Positions 1-11,255 of a stretch of DNA of 64,000 nt are shown here, one piece after another. This DNA is from Salvia splendens. Lineage: Eukaryota; Streptophyta; Magnoliopsida; Lamiales; Lamiaceae. The notes under the pieces were generated by a model. It worked only from the letters and a program-made list of their open reading frames with translations. It was not told the DNA's origin and ran no database searches. The stretch lies in the NCBI RefSeq assembly GCF_004379255.2, contig NC_056040.1:5684257-5748256 (forward strand). The letters are read 5' to 3'. Each line of letters starts with the position of its first letter. Positions within the stretch are counted from its first letter, which is position 1. Made by a program: the position numbers and the translations under genes.

Positions 1-58
1 TATACCGTTACTCTTTTGAGTGAAAAATAAATCTATAAGTGTATGACTGATAAATCGA

Positions 59-1528
59 TCAAGGAATAATTTCATTTTGACGACAATCTCGAAACTTGAT
101 CTCTGTAGCATTCCCGCCTTGCACATTCAAAACGTCGCAGCATTCCCTCCTATTCCCAATCTGATCAACAACTCCAAAATCAAACGTGAACAAAAGAAAT
201 CCAAAAATTAAAGTGACAAAAAAACTCACCACATCAAATTTGGCAGCAGGGGAGGAGACGACGACGTCGGCGACGAACTCCGCCGAGTGATTCCCGGTGA
301 CAGAGCAAGCAGGCAACCCCCGCGGCCGCGCTCTGCCATATCTCGTCACCACTCGCCTTCCTCTCTCTACAGATCGGAAGAAAAACTGATGCGGAGCATC
401 GCACGGGTGTCTGGAAGGGAGGCCGCGCGTGTTGAACACGAAGAACGGCCTCGCGAACTTCGTCCACGGCACGAACGTCTCGATCGGCCTCTGCAGCGCA
501 CTAGGGTTGACGATCGCCTCGTAGATCTGGACGGAATACCCCCACGCGATCGAGATCGTCCAGTTCTTCAACTCGTCGTAGCAGATGCTCTGCTGCAGCA
601 GCCTCGATTCGTCCGCCCTCGCCGCCGCCATCAGGTGTTTCAGCGATTCGTCTCTGCTCATCGCCGGAAATATTGGCTCCACCTGATCCAGGTGGTGCAG
701 CGACACCAGCGGTGCACGGGGATGCGACGATAGAAATCCTGATATATCGCGGTGGAGGTCGATCTGGTGGAACCCTAACTCTCTGGTGATGGAAACCCCC
801 AAATCAGCGACGCACGATTGAATTATATGGTCGCTTCCGTACAGATCCGGGTAGCGTTTGAGGCATACGTCCATGTTCGCGGCCAGCGCAGCCGCGAGAG
901 GGTAGCTGAGGGCGTATCCGGCGCCACCAAACGCCATCTCGAAAGAGTGCATCACATTGGAAGCGTGCGTCTCCGAATTCATTCCAATATATAAGAATTT
1001 CCGGTGATCGTATCTGTTTAGAACATCAACCAAATTATCCACGAATAAGACCGTGTCGTCGTCGGCCATCACAAACCACCTCAGGCCGGCCTCCTCGATC
1101 TCGAAAAGCTCTGTTACAATGCGCGCCATACGGATGGCATCGCGCGCGAGGTGCTTGTCGTGGTCCTTGTATCTCGATGTGTCCTGGGAGACATGGAATG
1201 GTGGGAGAGTGTGGTTCGGCCATGGGAGGAGCTCTGGCTTGATCTTATCGAGGAAGACGTAGCCTCGGGTTAGGTTAGGGCGCCACCATGACTCGACGGA
1301 GTGCTTTCTGTGGCTCCAAGTGGATGCTGTTGCTGCAATTCCGAATACTATGTGTGTTGCATTACAAGGAGGAAGAGGATGATCGGAAGAGGAAGGCTTG
1401 GTAAGGCTGATGGATGTGTAGAGCAAAGAATTGTTGTTGTTGAATGAGGAGATGGAGATGAGATGTATGAGCAAGCCTGAGATGATGAGAGACTTCAACA
1501 GATTGTTGAGTAGTGTGTGTGATGGCAT
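59..1528 (-). CDS. DUF604 fringe-like glycosyltransferase
   Basis: Member of the plant DUF604 family, related to fringe-type beta-1,3-glycosyltransferases and predicted to be a Golgi type II membrane enzyme; the exact substrate is unknown. I place the start at the ATG at 1526-1528 (MPSHTLLNN), because a hydrophobic anchor follows at once (KSLIISGLLIHLISI). An upstream in-frame ATG at 1651 would add 41 atypical residues. The catalytic part shows HIVFGIAATASTW, the acidic metal-binding triplet in FVMADDDTVLF, and GGAGYALSYPLA. The family C-terminus RRECCDVLNVQG...FRDC is present. A short intron is inferred at 161-229 (donor GTGAGT, acceptor GATCAG). Removing it joins the conserved C-terminus and gives about 466 residues. 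The intron is 69 nt with no in-frame stop, so the frame also reads through it. Family assignment is confident; the sugar donor and acceptor are not known. Confidence 0.88.
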   Translation of the reverse strand: MPSHTLLNNLLKSLIISGLLIHLISISSFNNNNSLLYTSISLTKPSSSDHPLPPCNATHIVFGIAATASTWSHRKHSVESWWRPNLTRGYVFLDKIKPELLPWPNHTLPPFHVSQDTSRYKDHDKHLARDAIRMARIVTELFEIEEAGLRWFVMADDDTVLFVDNLVDVLNRYDHRKFLYIGMNSETHASNVMHSFEMAFGGAGYALSYPLAAALAANMDVCLKRYPDLYGSDHIIQSCVADLGVSITRELGFHQIDLHRDISGFLSSHPRAPLVSLHHLDQVEPIFPAMSRDESLKHLMAAARADESRLLQQSICYDELKNWTISIAWGYSVQIYEAIVNPSALQRPIETFVPWTKFARPFFVFNTRGLPSRHPCDAPHQFFFRSVERGRRVVTRYGRARPRGLPACSVTGNHSAEFVADVVVSSPAAKFDVVSFFVTLIFGFLLFTFDFGVVDQIGNRRECCDVLNVQGGNATEIKFRDCRQNEIIP

Positions 1529-1651
1529 GCTTGTTGAACTAATCAGAATTAATTTAGGGTTGGATTTGGGATTGGATTTGTGATGTACAATTACATGCAT
1601 TGTGATCCTGATAATACATGTGACATCATGCAAAATGCAAGAGCCTAGCAC

Positions 1652-2219
1652 AAAAACACCAATTAGTATGTCACATGTATCTTCAACACCATTTATACAA
1701 TCAGTCAGAATATCGTATGTTTTTGTAGTGCAATCATGTTTTTTATTTTTCCAAATTAATCATTGATATATTTATTAAAGTATATGCCCTTTCTAGCTTT
1801 AAGTATACCAAATTATTAATTAATTATATTAAAATTTATACGTTAACAATGTCTATAAGAACTTGCTATAATTATTTATCCTTACGTTTTTATCTCATTT
1901 TCGGGAGTAGTAATCTAAAATTACCACACGACAATTTTGTCACTACCGCACTTACAAGTTATAGCAAGATTGGCTATATCGTAACTAAATATAAGGTTAA
2001 AGGGAAAAGTGAAACATTTATACGACTAGCAAGACTGAAATGGGCATTCATAGGAAACTCAAGAGGTTCATCATAAAGTAAATCAGAGTAGAGACATAGG
2101 TGTTTGATTAGCAATGACAAATTTCGGAAATCCTAACATAAAGAGAAATACATTTACATCGGAAGTGTTCAAGACGATACATCAGGTATGAAGACATAAT
2201 GTATCAGACATCCTAGGCT
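1652..2219. other. AT-rich spacer upstream of the DUF604 gene
   Basis: No convincing gene. This should hold the promoter of the leftward DUF604 gene. I see no RNA gene or repeat with recognisable ends. Confidence 0.4.
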
Positions 2220-4740
2220 AACTTATTATCGCCAATTGCTCAACACCACCTCTCGCCCGTTCACGTTCAACCTGCACGTTAGAAAAGAAACATGCAGGGT
2301 TGAGTACTTGGTATACTCAGTGGGCACATTGCTGAAACATAATTTTAGTAAAAGTTTTGCCAGCTAGTTGAGTGATCTCGGGGTTTTAACTTGAAAATGC
2401 CCGAGTCACTAAAGTATTTTCGTTCATAAAGTCGATTGCAATCTAAGTTCATCATAGATACCATATCTGAACGGATGTGAACCGGGAATGCGGCCACATT
2501 CCACGACGGTCACTGGACCGACCAACTTGAAAGCTAGCTCACGATCCCCATATGTGTACACTAGTCCGAGTAGGGTTTGCGGCCCTATTGGAACCCGAAT
2601 TCGATTAAACATATTTGGCATAGTCAAGCAGATAGGCATTTCATAAAACATAAAAGGCATGACAAAACATAAATAGCAAAATTTTCACATAATCATACTA
2701 AAAGGCAAGTTCACATTTTGAAAGAAATGCCCACCTTGATAGCTTAAGTTTTTTCAGAAAATTCCTTGACTTGATCTTAAACGACGTGCGAAGACGCCCC
2801 TTTAGAAATATTAATTAGACTTTAAGAAGTCAAGAAAACTTAAACGTGAATACATCCTAAGTGTGTGCTCATTTTATTCTTTTCTTATTTTTCTAGAAAG
2901 AAAATTCTAGGATCCTTGAACATCAATCAAATCGGGAGATTTAATTTATTGTGGAGGCTTAAGAAATTATTCCATTAATTTTGGGAGTATTATTTTCCAT
3001 GCATCTTGTTCGGGCACTAAAATAAATCCAAAATTTAATTCATCATCTCGGGATTTAATTAGCAAACTCTCTCATGGGCTCAGTTACTTGGTCGTTAAAC
3101 TTTGGCGAGCCCAAGATTTAATTGAACAAACTGCAGGCCAACCATCTTAATAATTCCAGCCCATTCCTCTTAATTAATCTGGGCCCAGGCTCTTAATTTA
3201 TTTTAATTATTGGCCCAACATATACTAATTTGAGGTTGGCCCAATACAAAAACAAAAGATAGCCCAACACATTACTCCTCCCATTTCCATCGGATCTCCC
3301 TTTCTCTCTCATTTCCATTTTACAAGTTTCCCCAAATTTAGAATGGAAAACCCCTAGATTCATCTCTCTCCCATTCTCGGATTCTCGCCGTCAGTTCGGA
3401 GATCCGGCGGTAGAACACTGCCTTCCAGCTCTCCGTCGAGCTGCGGTCCTTCCGTGTCTCACGTCGTCGCTTGCGGAGGTCGCTGCTGGACAGACGGGCT
3501 GCTGTGCAGCCGGGACAACCTGCTGTCGTCGCACCGCCTGCCCGCCGCCTCGACGACTGCCCCGTCGTCTTCCCCGGTGATCACCGAAGTTCCGACGGTG
3601 TCCTACGTCCATCGGCTCCATTTCTCTGCGATTCAATCGCCATCTCCGGCAAAACTCCTAAAGCTAAGTTTAAAAGATCCTCCTTTTAAAGCTAAGTCCT
3701 TTAATCATCTACTACTTGCTGGAATAGGTTCATTATATGTAGTTCCTCCTTGGCAGTTGCTTGTGAGATTTAAAATTCTTGCATTTGTTTATTGTGGTGA
3801 AACTTGGTTGGGTTTGCTATTACTGAGTTTGGGTAAAAGACAGCAGCGGGCAGCCTGTTGTTTCTCTTGTTTCATTATGTAGTAAAGCTCTAAACTTTCT
3901 TGTCCTAAGCATGGCATCCGAAACAAGGCAGGGGAGTGTTAATGTTTTCATTGTTCTTCCATTATCCTATCATGCTGTTAAGATCTGAAGTGGTGGTGCT
4001 CTAAACATGCTTGTGCTTGGTTTTCTACTGATTTTACTTGGGATTTAGCATGCTATTTGAGGTTTCTAAGTTGTGGTGCTTCTATTTGATGCTAAGTTGT
4101 AGCGTGTTTTACCTGTTGAAAGCTGCGGCTGCTTTGAAATTCAGCTCCTAAAACCTCAGCTCTCTTACTCTCAAACTTGTTATGTTGCTGGAAAAATTTC
4201 AAGTATGTGGAAGTGAGTTCATAGGTGGTGTGGAGGGAGTTTTTATAGGCAGAGTGTGTACACTTGAGCCTTAGTTGGAGCTGTTGTATTTCTTTGTTAT
4301 TTTCCTGCAGCAAATCCTCCTCTTTTTTGATCCTGCAGCAAACAAGGACTATTGCATTTATGTTATTTGTTGGTTTTGCAGGTGTGGAGGGAAGAGGAGA
4401 GTGCAGGCTGCCTTTGCCTCTTTTGGCATGGTGTCTTTCTATCAAACTTGTAAGTTTTGGTGCCCCTTTCCTTTACTTGGGGAACCGTTTGTTTTACTAC
4501 TTCCAAACCCCTTTCCTTTACTTGGGGAACCGTTTGTTTCACTACTTCCAAAGACTTAATTGCTCTTGTTTTCATATTACAGGTGATGTATTGGGAAGAA
4601 AAGCTGGCTCATAAGTTGACTGATTTTGAACATAGGGGCCGAGCTAAGGGTTTGGGCCTGAAGAGGAAGCCCAAGAATGCAACTATTTAGAATTGTAATT
4701 TCTTAAGCTTTTGGCCCATACTTGTGTATTTTGTAACAGC
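2220..4740. repeat. Probable LTR-retrotransposon-derived noncoding block
   Basis: No long protein-coding exon is visible. The stretch contains a motif I associate with asterid LTR sequences: a conserved noncoding part around 2290-2340 (GCAGGGTTGAGTACTTGG, then TACTCAGTGG) and a GTGATGTATTGGGAAG...AAGCTGGC segment near 4584-4610. A run of TGGGCC/GGCCCA motifs at about 3170-3250 and a CT-rich, GC-rich leader at 3290-3620 look like a promoter and untranslated leader. I could not find matching termini or a target-site duplication, and no gag or pol is present. It could be a solo LTR, a truncated element, or a noncoding transcript. The assignment rests on recollection of repeat style and is weak. 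Confidence 0.3.
4463..4552. repeat. Tandem repeat, 2 x 45 bp
   Basis: The 45-bp unit beginning CCCCTTTCCTTTACTTGGGG occurs at 4463-4507 and again at 4508-4552, with one difference (TTTTAC versus TTTCAC). It lies inside the LTR-like block and looks like a recent local duplication. Confidence 0.9.
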
Positions 4741-4925
4741 ACCCATCACTATAAACGCTTTCAGACATACACCATATGTAACACTTGAACGTATAGTCGT
4801 ATACATAAACCACATGAAACAAACACGATTGATCAAAACCCATTCAGACCATTCTAAAGATTATCAAATTGAATACACCTGAAATACACTACAAAAATGG
4901 ATACGTGGGACCAGCATTTTGATTT

Positions 4926-6045
4926 TCATAACTGAGTATTCCCCTCACACACATTGCCAAGCTTATCTTGGAACTGAATCACCAGCTGCGTGATATCACC
5001 TTCCACCACTTCACAAACCACCTCTTTGGTATTCAAATTGCCAAAATTCACAACTTGAGCACAAGCATATCCATTATCATGGTACCACTGCTGCACCCTG
5101 TCCCTAATCCTCTGCAACAATCTCGCACTAACTTTTCCCTGATCCCTCAACATCTGCAGAATTTCTCTCTGCACAGACATCGGCAGCAAGCAAGGCCGGG
5201 ATCTATCAATCCTCCTCCTGTAATCCTTCTCCTGGCTCCTGTAGAACTCGAGCCTCTCCTTCTCAGTCATATCCGCATCCTGTTAGAGAGTTTAAACAAA
5301 TCGGATGTCCTGAAAGGCGTGAAACACTTTCAGATCAAACCAATTTGGCGGTTCTACCTATATTTGATCGGATACAATTCAAGTTTCAAAGATATTCGTA
5401 TGTCGATTCTGTAAAAAACTTTAAACCCAGAAATTGATCATAAGAAGGGCTGAAAACGAAGAGTCACGTCTATTCATTTCATAACTGTTTTTAACCGTTT
5501 TTGGAGGGAATAAGAAATTGCAAACTAGTCCTTCAACTTTCGGAAATTACGTGTCCGGATGAATTTACTGTACAGCTCGACCCCAGCCAGGGGCTGCCGC
5601 CCCTTGGACCCCGCTACTCGGGGGCGCTGCCCCCGAACCTCGTCTAATCATAAGAAATTCAAATAAGTGTACACTCTGCCCTTCCAACTTATTTGATGTC
5701 TCATTATGATTACGTTAATCAATCAAGTTAATCCAATTATACTCTAATATCCAACACATCCATCTCAATAGACTTGGACTGCGGCATCAGTGCCACATTG
5801 ATGCACCGGAATCTGTCAGCAGACTGCCATGTCGATTCGAGGAACGGAATGGTTATGTTAATTGAGCCATCCGGATTCGTCTTCGTTTCTAAATCGACCT
5901 TTTCGAACATTCCGCAAGTGGCTAGCGTCTCGAGCTCCTTCTGAAGCTGCGCTTTGGTGTAAACGCCCCCAGGCCGAAGAGAGACCATCTCAAAGGAGTC
6001 ATCTGTGCCAACAGAGGAGCCGAGCCTGCGGTCGAAGAACAAGAT
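4926..6045 (-). pseudogene. TOC75: Truncated TOC75 fragment (POTRA region only)
   Basis: Two exon-like blocks match the POTRA part of TOC75, the beta-barrel protein-import channel of the chloroplast outer envelope. Block 1 (6045 to 5758) reads FFDRRLGSSVGTDDSF, then RPGGVYTKAQLQKELETLAT and STWQSADRFRCINVAL. Block 2 (5279 to 4926) reads MTEKERLEFYRSQEKDYRRR, KVSARLLQRIRDRVQQWYHD and NFGNLNTKEVVCEVVEGDIT. A 478-bp intron separates them (donor GAT|GTGTTG, acceptor AACAG|GATGCG). Block 1 starts directly after a splice acceptor (TCTTAG). No transit-peptide exon lies upstream. After EGNTQ the sequence changes to TTATGA, giving a stop, and the third POTRA and the whole barrel are missing. Full-length TOC75 is about 800 residues; about 210 remain. 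Neither block has an internal stop. The retained intron points to duplication at the DNA level, not retroposition. Confidence 0.85.
5587..5635. repeat. Two GC-rich perfect hairpins in an AT-rich intron
   Basis: At 5587-5607, CCAGGGGC and GCCCCTTGG pair around a short loop. At 5619-5635, CGGGGGC-GCT-GCCCCCG is a perfect 7-bp stem. They lie side by side inside the intron of the TOC75 fragment, whose surroundings are strongly AT-rich. They resemble a small inserted structured element; no terminal repeat or duplication was identified. Confidence 0.75.
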
Positions 6046-6230
6046 CTAAGAAACCTTGTACTTTTTGTATTTGTGGCGACTTGAATACTTTATTTATTGA
6101 TTGGAGATTATGACTTCAACATTCTATCAGTTAGAGACTACACATCTTACAAATAAGCTCCACTTCGTTTTCATGGTAACTTAAACATTCAACCTAGTAC
6201 TTGAAGAGTAGGACCAAGTCAAATTACTAA

Positions 6231-8007
6231 GAGCATCCGCAGCGGTGCTCGCGCCCAAGGACGGCGTCCGTGCCGCTGACGCGGTTCACCCCTGCTCGCC
6301 GTTGTGCTCTTGCCGCTGTCACGACGCTGCTCGATGCATAGAGCACGTCCGTGCCGCTGAGCACCTGATGTGGCGGCGCCTGATTGGCCAACGGCAATGC
6401 CGTTGACATTTTCGTTTTTTCTTTTTTTAAAAAAAATCAGATTTAATTTAAAAAATACGAATTAAATAAAAAAAATATTTTCCCACTTCCCAATAAATTA
6501 TATCCGTTTCTCCACACTTTTAATTTATTTTTCAATTTTTTCCCCAAAATTTACATTTTCATCTATAAATACCCACTCTCACACAAAAAATTTCACACCA
6601 CACTACACAATTCTCATCTAAATTCTCTCATTTTCTCTTATCAATTCTCAATCTTTCTTTTACTCATACAAAAAAAATGTCTGGCTCCGGCGATCACCCA
6701 TCCGACTCCCGCGGTTGGAACCACGAATGGTTCGGCTCACAACCATTTCCTAGTTCGAAAATGCAATTTTCGGCCCCTCCTCAAACCCAAGGTTCTCAAG
6801 TTCCGGGTGGCTATCGGCCTTACCCGGTGGACGACCAAGATGCCCTCGATGGGCGATACGGGTGGGCACCCGAACCCAGATTGGGAGGGAGCGGCGACGC
6901 TCAGACTCCTCCTCTTCCTACTCCTACTCCTCGTGGTGTCCGCACCCTGTACACTCCGGCAGAGTTGGATCAATTATTCTAAGCCTATTTGATTATCTCC
7001 GAAGATTCGGAGATTGACACGAACCAAAGCGAGGATAGGTTTTGGTGGTGCGTCTCTCGCCGGTACAATGAAAATCGCCAGACTGGAACCATCGAGCGCA
7101 ATGAGAATATGGTGCGCAATGCTATATTCAGAGCCAACGAAGAAATCCAAAAGTTCCAAGGGTATTACCTCCAAGAAGAGCGGTCGGTGGGGAGCGGCAG
7201 GAGCGAGCTCGACATCATCAGTGCCGCGTTGACGACCTACCAATCCCAACATTACAAACCGTTCAAGTACCTCAGCGCTTGGCAGGAGGTGCGTGTACAT
7301 CCGAAGTATAGGGGAGGCGTATCATCCTCCTCCAGCAAACGGTCGAGGTCGGTATCCCTATCCGACGCCGGCGAGGATGAGGTGGCTAGCCAGCTCGCCG
7401 AAGCTAACTTGGGTAGCCCCGACGCCGACCCGAGCAGTTCCCAACGCCGGCCGCAAGGAAGGAAGAAGGCGACGGCCAACCGCCGTCGCGCTGCGACTCC
7501 ATCCGCTCCCGCTCCCCCTCCCGCTCCCTTTGTGCCACCTCAACCCCCACCAACTCGTTGTGGACCCTATTGGCCCAACTCAATTTGGCCGATAGGTCAA
7601 ATATGACCCTTAAGCAACTTGATTCACATTTGGCAATGATACAGGGTCTCCGAAGAACATTGGGGATAGGGTCAGAGGAATAGTCTTCCACCGGGGTTTT
7701 TTTAGCATTTAATTATGCAATTTTTAATTTGTAGGATTTTAATTATGTAATTTTTATTTTTTAGGAGTTTAATTATGTAATTTTTAATTTTTTTATAATT
7801 TGTAATAGTATTCCGGGTATTTTTAATGAATTTTAATATTGTAGAAATGTTTTTATTTAAATTGAATAATAGAATGGATGGACCTTTGAGCATGTCCTTG
7901 CGAAAGAGCATGAATGTGGGTATTGTGCCCTTGCTTAAGAGTATGGAGTAAAAAAGTAATAAAAGTGGGTCCGGACCCACATTCGTGCTCTTGCGACGGG
8001 GATTCTC
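6231..8007 (+). mobile_element. H1: PIF/Harbinger-type element, ORF1-only
   Basis: Starts GAGCATCCGCAGCGG and ends ACGGGGATTCTC, which are imperfect inverted repeats. It is flanked by TAA on both sides (6228-6230 and 8008-8010), the 3-bp duplication typical of PIF/Harbinger. It has a TATA box at 6564-6570 and one ORF1 (a pseudogene, listed separately). There is no transposase. It is the same subfamily as H6 at 58881-60599: ends, promoter and coding region align. Confidence 0.85.
6677..7660 (+). pseudogene. Harbinger ORF1 (Myb/trihelix-like) in H1, broken
   Basis: Paralogue of the open ORF1 in H6. It begins MSGSGDHPSDSRGWNHEWF and keeps the core ISEDSEIDTNQSEDRFWW...SRRYNENRQTGTIERNE and the QKFQGYYLQEERSVGSGRSE segment. 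ORF1 proteins of PIF/Harbinger elements bind DNA and assist the transposase. Two lesions are seen. A TAA at 6980-6982 replaces the AAG lysine codon found in H6 (LF-stop-AYL). A net one-base loss near 7547-7552 (CCACCAACTCG against CCGAACAACTCG in H6) puts the C-terminus out of frame. It still has the ANEEIQ part of the helix that is missing from H6. Confidence 0.85.
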
Positions 8008-10283
8008 TAAATAAAGTACTAAAAATATAGGAGTCGCATATTTGTAAATTGAAATAGCGAAGGCAGAATTTAGTTTTAGATTATAGTCCATTGAACAAGC
8101 GAAGAAGAAATTGTTGATTGGGCTCAACATAACAGATGAAGAGGTAGTTGAAAACAATGACAATAAAGTCTTAAGGGCCATGATTCATATCAGATTGTCA
8201 TAATCGAGCAACATTCATCTTCATCTAGACCGTGCAACAAGATCAATGAGCCAAAATTACAAACGAAGCAGCCTCAAAGATCAAATAGCAGCAGCAGCAG
8301 CAGCAGTGTATTCTACACTTTGGCTGTAGCCTGCCCTTGCTACCACATCCTGATCAAAACAGCCGTGTATAAAGAAGAGGGAAACTTGCATGCTAAAATC
8401 ATGGCAAAAAGGGAAGGAGACTCGATATCTGGTTAATGGAAAAGTGTAGTTATTAGGAGTATATTAATACTGGATTCTGAAAAACCAATCTCAGTAAAGC
8501 CATGCTTGTCCAGAAACACACAAACATTAATCATCAGTACAGCAAGTCACAGAAAAACACTCAACTTCTGCATGAAGGCGAGACTAATTTGACGGTAAGG
8601 TTTAGCTTCAGTGCACAAAAAAAAATCATTGCACTCAATCTTCCATTTTACTCTGGCAGCCGACACCAAATGCCATGAGACGCCACATTCTGTAATCTTC
8701 CAAAGGATCTGGTGTAGTAAACCAGGGGCATCTGTACTTGAATTATAACCAAGCTTAGCAAAATCTGAATGTGTTATGCTATCAAATCACACACATTCGT
8801 TAGGTGGCAACAACAATGCTCCTCAAGCATAAAAAAGCAATTTGACAGTCGAAGAGACCTAGAACTGTCAAAAGGGGAGAACTGTAGCATTTTAATGTCA
8901 CCTGCAAAACCTGAAAACTCAAATTTCCACTTCAATGCTTATATGGCTCCAAGACAGCTGTACTTTCCTAGGAATTACAATGAAATCCTAAAGGAATTCA
9001 ATTACAGACTGCTTATGAAAAAACTAGGATCATTCTTGACTGCAATAAGATGAAAAGGAGCAAGCAGAAAAGAGGGAGGACAAAGAAAAGCAATCTTTTT
9101 TTGGGAACAGATATCCAGATAGAAAAAAAAACCATACATATATATGGACACATTGAACATTAAAAAAAGTCACTGTTGAAAATGGTGCAAAGCTTGTAAG
9201 ATTCTCCCTTTTTAAAAGTAAAAAAGGTGACAGGTCATTTTCTGATCCAATGAAAAAAACCTTTAAGGAACTAAGATATACAGTAAATCATTAGATAAAC
9301 AAGATAAAAAGATGCCAGAACACATGTTTATATTCAATGATATGTTCGTATCTAAAGGGGGATAATAGGATAACATTACAACAATATGGAACAGTATCAA
9401 ACACAACCACAATAAATTCTAAATTGCTATCAAACTAGCTAAAAGTATTGCAAGCCTTCATAGGAGGACCAAGGCTACATAAAATGATGGTGGAATATCT
9501 TACATTTCTTAAGAAAAGTAGAGGAATCAGGAAACGGGAAACATAACATCAAGAAAAGATGGATGAAAGATGATCTGAGATTTTAAGTCAGATAGAATTT
9601 CAACTGCAGAGGAGATGGCTACAAAGCTGAAAGGAGTAATTCACAACAACTCTTCCACAAAGAAAATATATCCAAGATTATGTTCCAAAAAGTGACGAGA
9701 GCGACTATATTTTGGCAGATAAAATCTCCATATCTTTGAGCTCTGTTCTACTACGAGGGCATCATGGATGGACTTCAGGACTATAGTTGAACTGAGAGCC
9801 AGTTAACTGAAACATAAATACTCCATGTACAGAATCCAAATTTAACATTGTAGGCCAATAATTTCATTTATCCTAGTCCTGCTATGCATAAAATAAGAAG
9901 AAATAGGGATATACAGAGTATCCAACACTTCTCCATAAATGCTATATGTATCTTCTTTTCGGAACAATCTTGATTTGGGTCTCAAAGAACCAAGCTATAT
10001 AGAGTACTACTTAATAAGCAATAAGACATCCGCTGAAAGCAAGTACACAATATACAATTAAAAAAACTCATTTACCAGATTGAGAAATCTATGTTTCACA
10101 GGATAAAAAGAATGAATTTGGCAAAACATTAGTCATAGCTGAGGTTCACTTCACATGCCACATTCCCAAGGCAATGAATCCACCAGACCCTGTATGACCA
10201 GCTTTCAATCAGCAAAAGAAACTCACAATCAACAATGCACAAATCAATTATCACCTTTATTCCGACATCCAACACCGCTCTGC
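8008..10283. other. Noncoding stretch downstream of the LUX-like gene
   Basis: About 2.3 kb without a supported coding exon. A (CAG)n microsatellite lies at 8287-8306. Part of it may be 3' UTR of the leftward LUX-like gene, possibly spliced, but I cannot prove an exon. Confidence 0.4.
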
Positions 10284-11255
10284 CTAACACTTGCTATTGT
10301 TTTGAGTCGTATGATGCTGCGGATAGCCATTATACTTATTTCCAGACCAATCCCTCTGCTGCTGCATCATACTCCCATACTGCTGCTGCTGATAGTGATG
10401 ACTATGATGCGAATGCGCAGCTTCGTATCCATGGTAGCCGTGTCCATGCGCCATTCCCATCATCTGCATCGGCACAATCTGAGGCGGCGGAGGGTATGGC
10501 ATCGGAATTGACATCCCCATATGGTTATTAGCACTACTTCCATTATTACCAACACTGCTATGGCTTCCGTTTGCAATTCCATTCCCGTGGCTGGGGCCGG
10601 CGCTTGACGACTCGTTGAAGCTCTGCGTTGGCAGCGGAGTCGAGGCAAAGAGGTGATCGGACGGGGACGGCCCCTCGTTGGACAAACCCTGCATCCTCTT
10701 CACATACAGCCTGTACTTCTGCAGATGGCTGGCGACGTTCTCCCGAGTCAAACCCTCGACATTCATCAGCTGCATAATCGTCTTCGGCACGGCGTTCTTC
10801 AGCCCTAGGTGCGCCACCACGTCCACGAACCGCTTGTGCAGCTGCGGGGTCCACACGAGGCGCGGCCGCTTCAGAGCCTTCGCCGTGGCCGTCGACTGGT
10901 CGTCGGTGCAGTTGTCGACCGTCGGATCGTCGGGGGAGTCCGCGCGGCGGGTCTTCTTCGGGTCGGAGCCCTCGTCGGCGCCCTCGTCGGCGGCGGCGGC
11001 CATGGCTTGATCGTCGCCGAACGGCTTGAAATTGGCAGCGGCGGCGGCGGAGGAGGAGATGCGGAGGGAGGAGAGGGTGGTGCGAGAGGCGCGGGTGACG
11101 TCGACGGCGGTGCGGGGCGGGTCCGGCGAGATTCGGAAGGCGGAGGCCAATTCGAGGGGGATCAGGCACTGGGATAAGGGGGTGAGGTCTTCGGCAGAGG
11201 GAAGGCCGTCCTCCCAGTCGGAGACGGAGTCGTCGATCTTCGCTTCTTCACTCAT
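10284..11255 (-). CDS. LUX: LUX ARRHYTHMO / PCL1-type GARP transcription factor
   Basis: Single-exon gene for a Myb-like GARP protein of the evening complex, in which LUX binds DNA and recruits ELF3 and ELF4 to repress clock and growth genes at night. The chosen start is the ATG at 11253-11255 (MSEEAKIDD), which fits the family N-terminus; an ATG seven codons upstream is also open. The N-terminal motif VSDWEDGLPSAEDLTPLSQ matches LUX homologues. The GARP domain lies at about residues 129-190 (KRPRLVWTPQLHKRF, NAVPKTIMQLMNVEGLTREN, SHLQKYRLYVKRMQG). The tail is rich in His, Gln, Met and Pro and looks disordered. Length is 323 residues, like Arabidopsis LUX. BOA/NOX is a close paralogue and cannot be excluded. 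Evening-element-like boxes and a TATA box lie upstream. Confidence 0.93.
   Translation of the reverse strand: MSEEAKIDDSVSDWEDGLPSAEDLTPLSQCLIPLELASAFRISPDPPRTAVDVTRASRTTLSSLRISSSAAAAANFKPFGDDQAMAAAADEGADEGSDPKKTRRADSPDDPTVDNCTDDQSTATAKALKRPRLVWTPQLHKRFVDVVAHLGLKNAVPKTIMQLMNVEGLTRENVASHLQKYRLYVKRMQGLSNEGPSPSDHLFASTPLPTQSFNESSSAGPSHGNGIANGSHSSVGNNGSSANNHMGMSIPMPYPPPPQIVPMQMMGMAHGHGYHGYEAAHSHHSHHYQQQQYGSMMQQQRDWSGNKYNGYPQHHTTQNNSKC

Noticed and set aside
234..733. Open frames on both strands inside the DUF604 gene
   Set aside because: They overlap the conserved glycosyltransferase exon in other frames and resemble no protein family; GC-rich coding DNA gives such shadows.
4092..4690. Small protein genes in the LTR-like block
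   Set aside because: The frames include the 45-bp tandem repeat, show no family similarity and differ in frame between strands.
7702..8181. 159-codon open frame on the minus strand at the H1 right end
   Set aside because: Product is Ile/Asn/Lys-rich low complexity from AT-rich DNA and crosses the transposon border.
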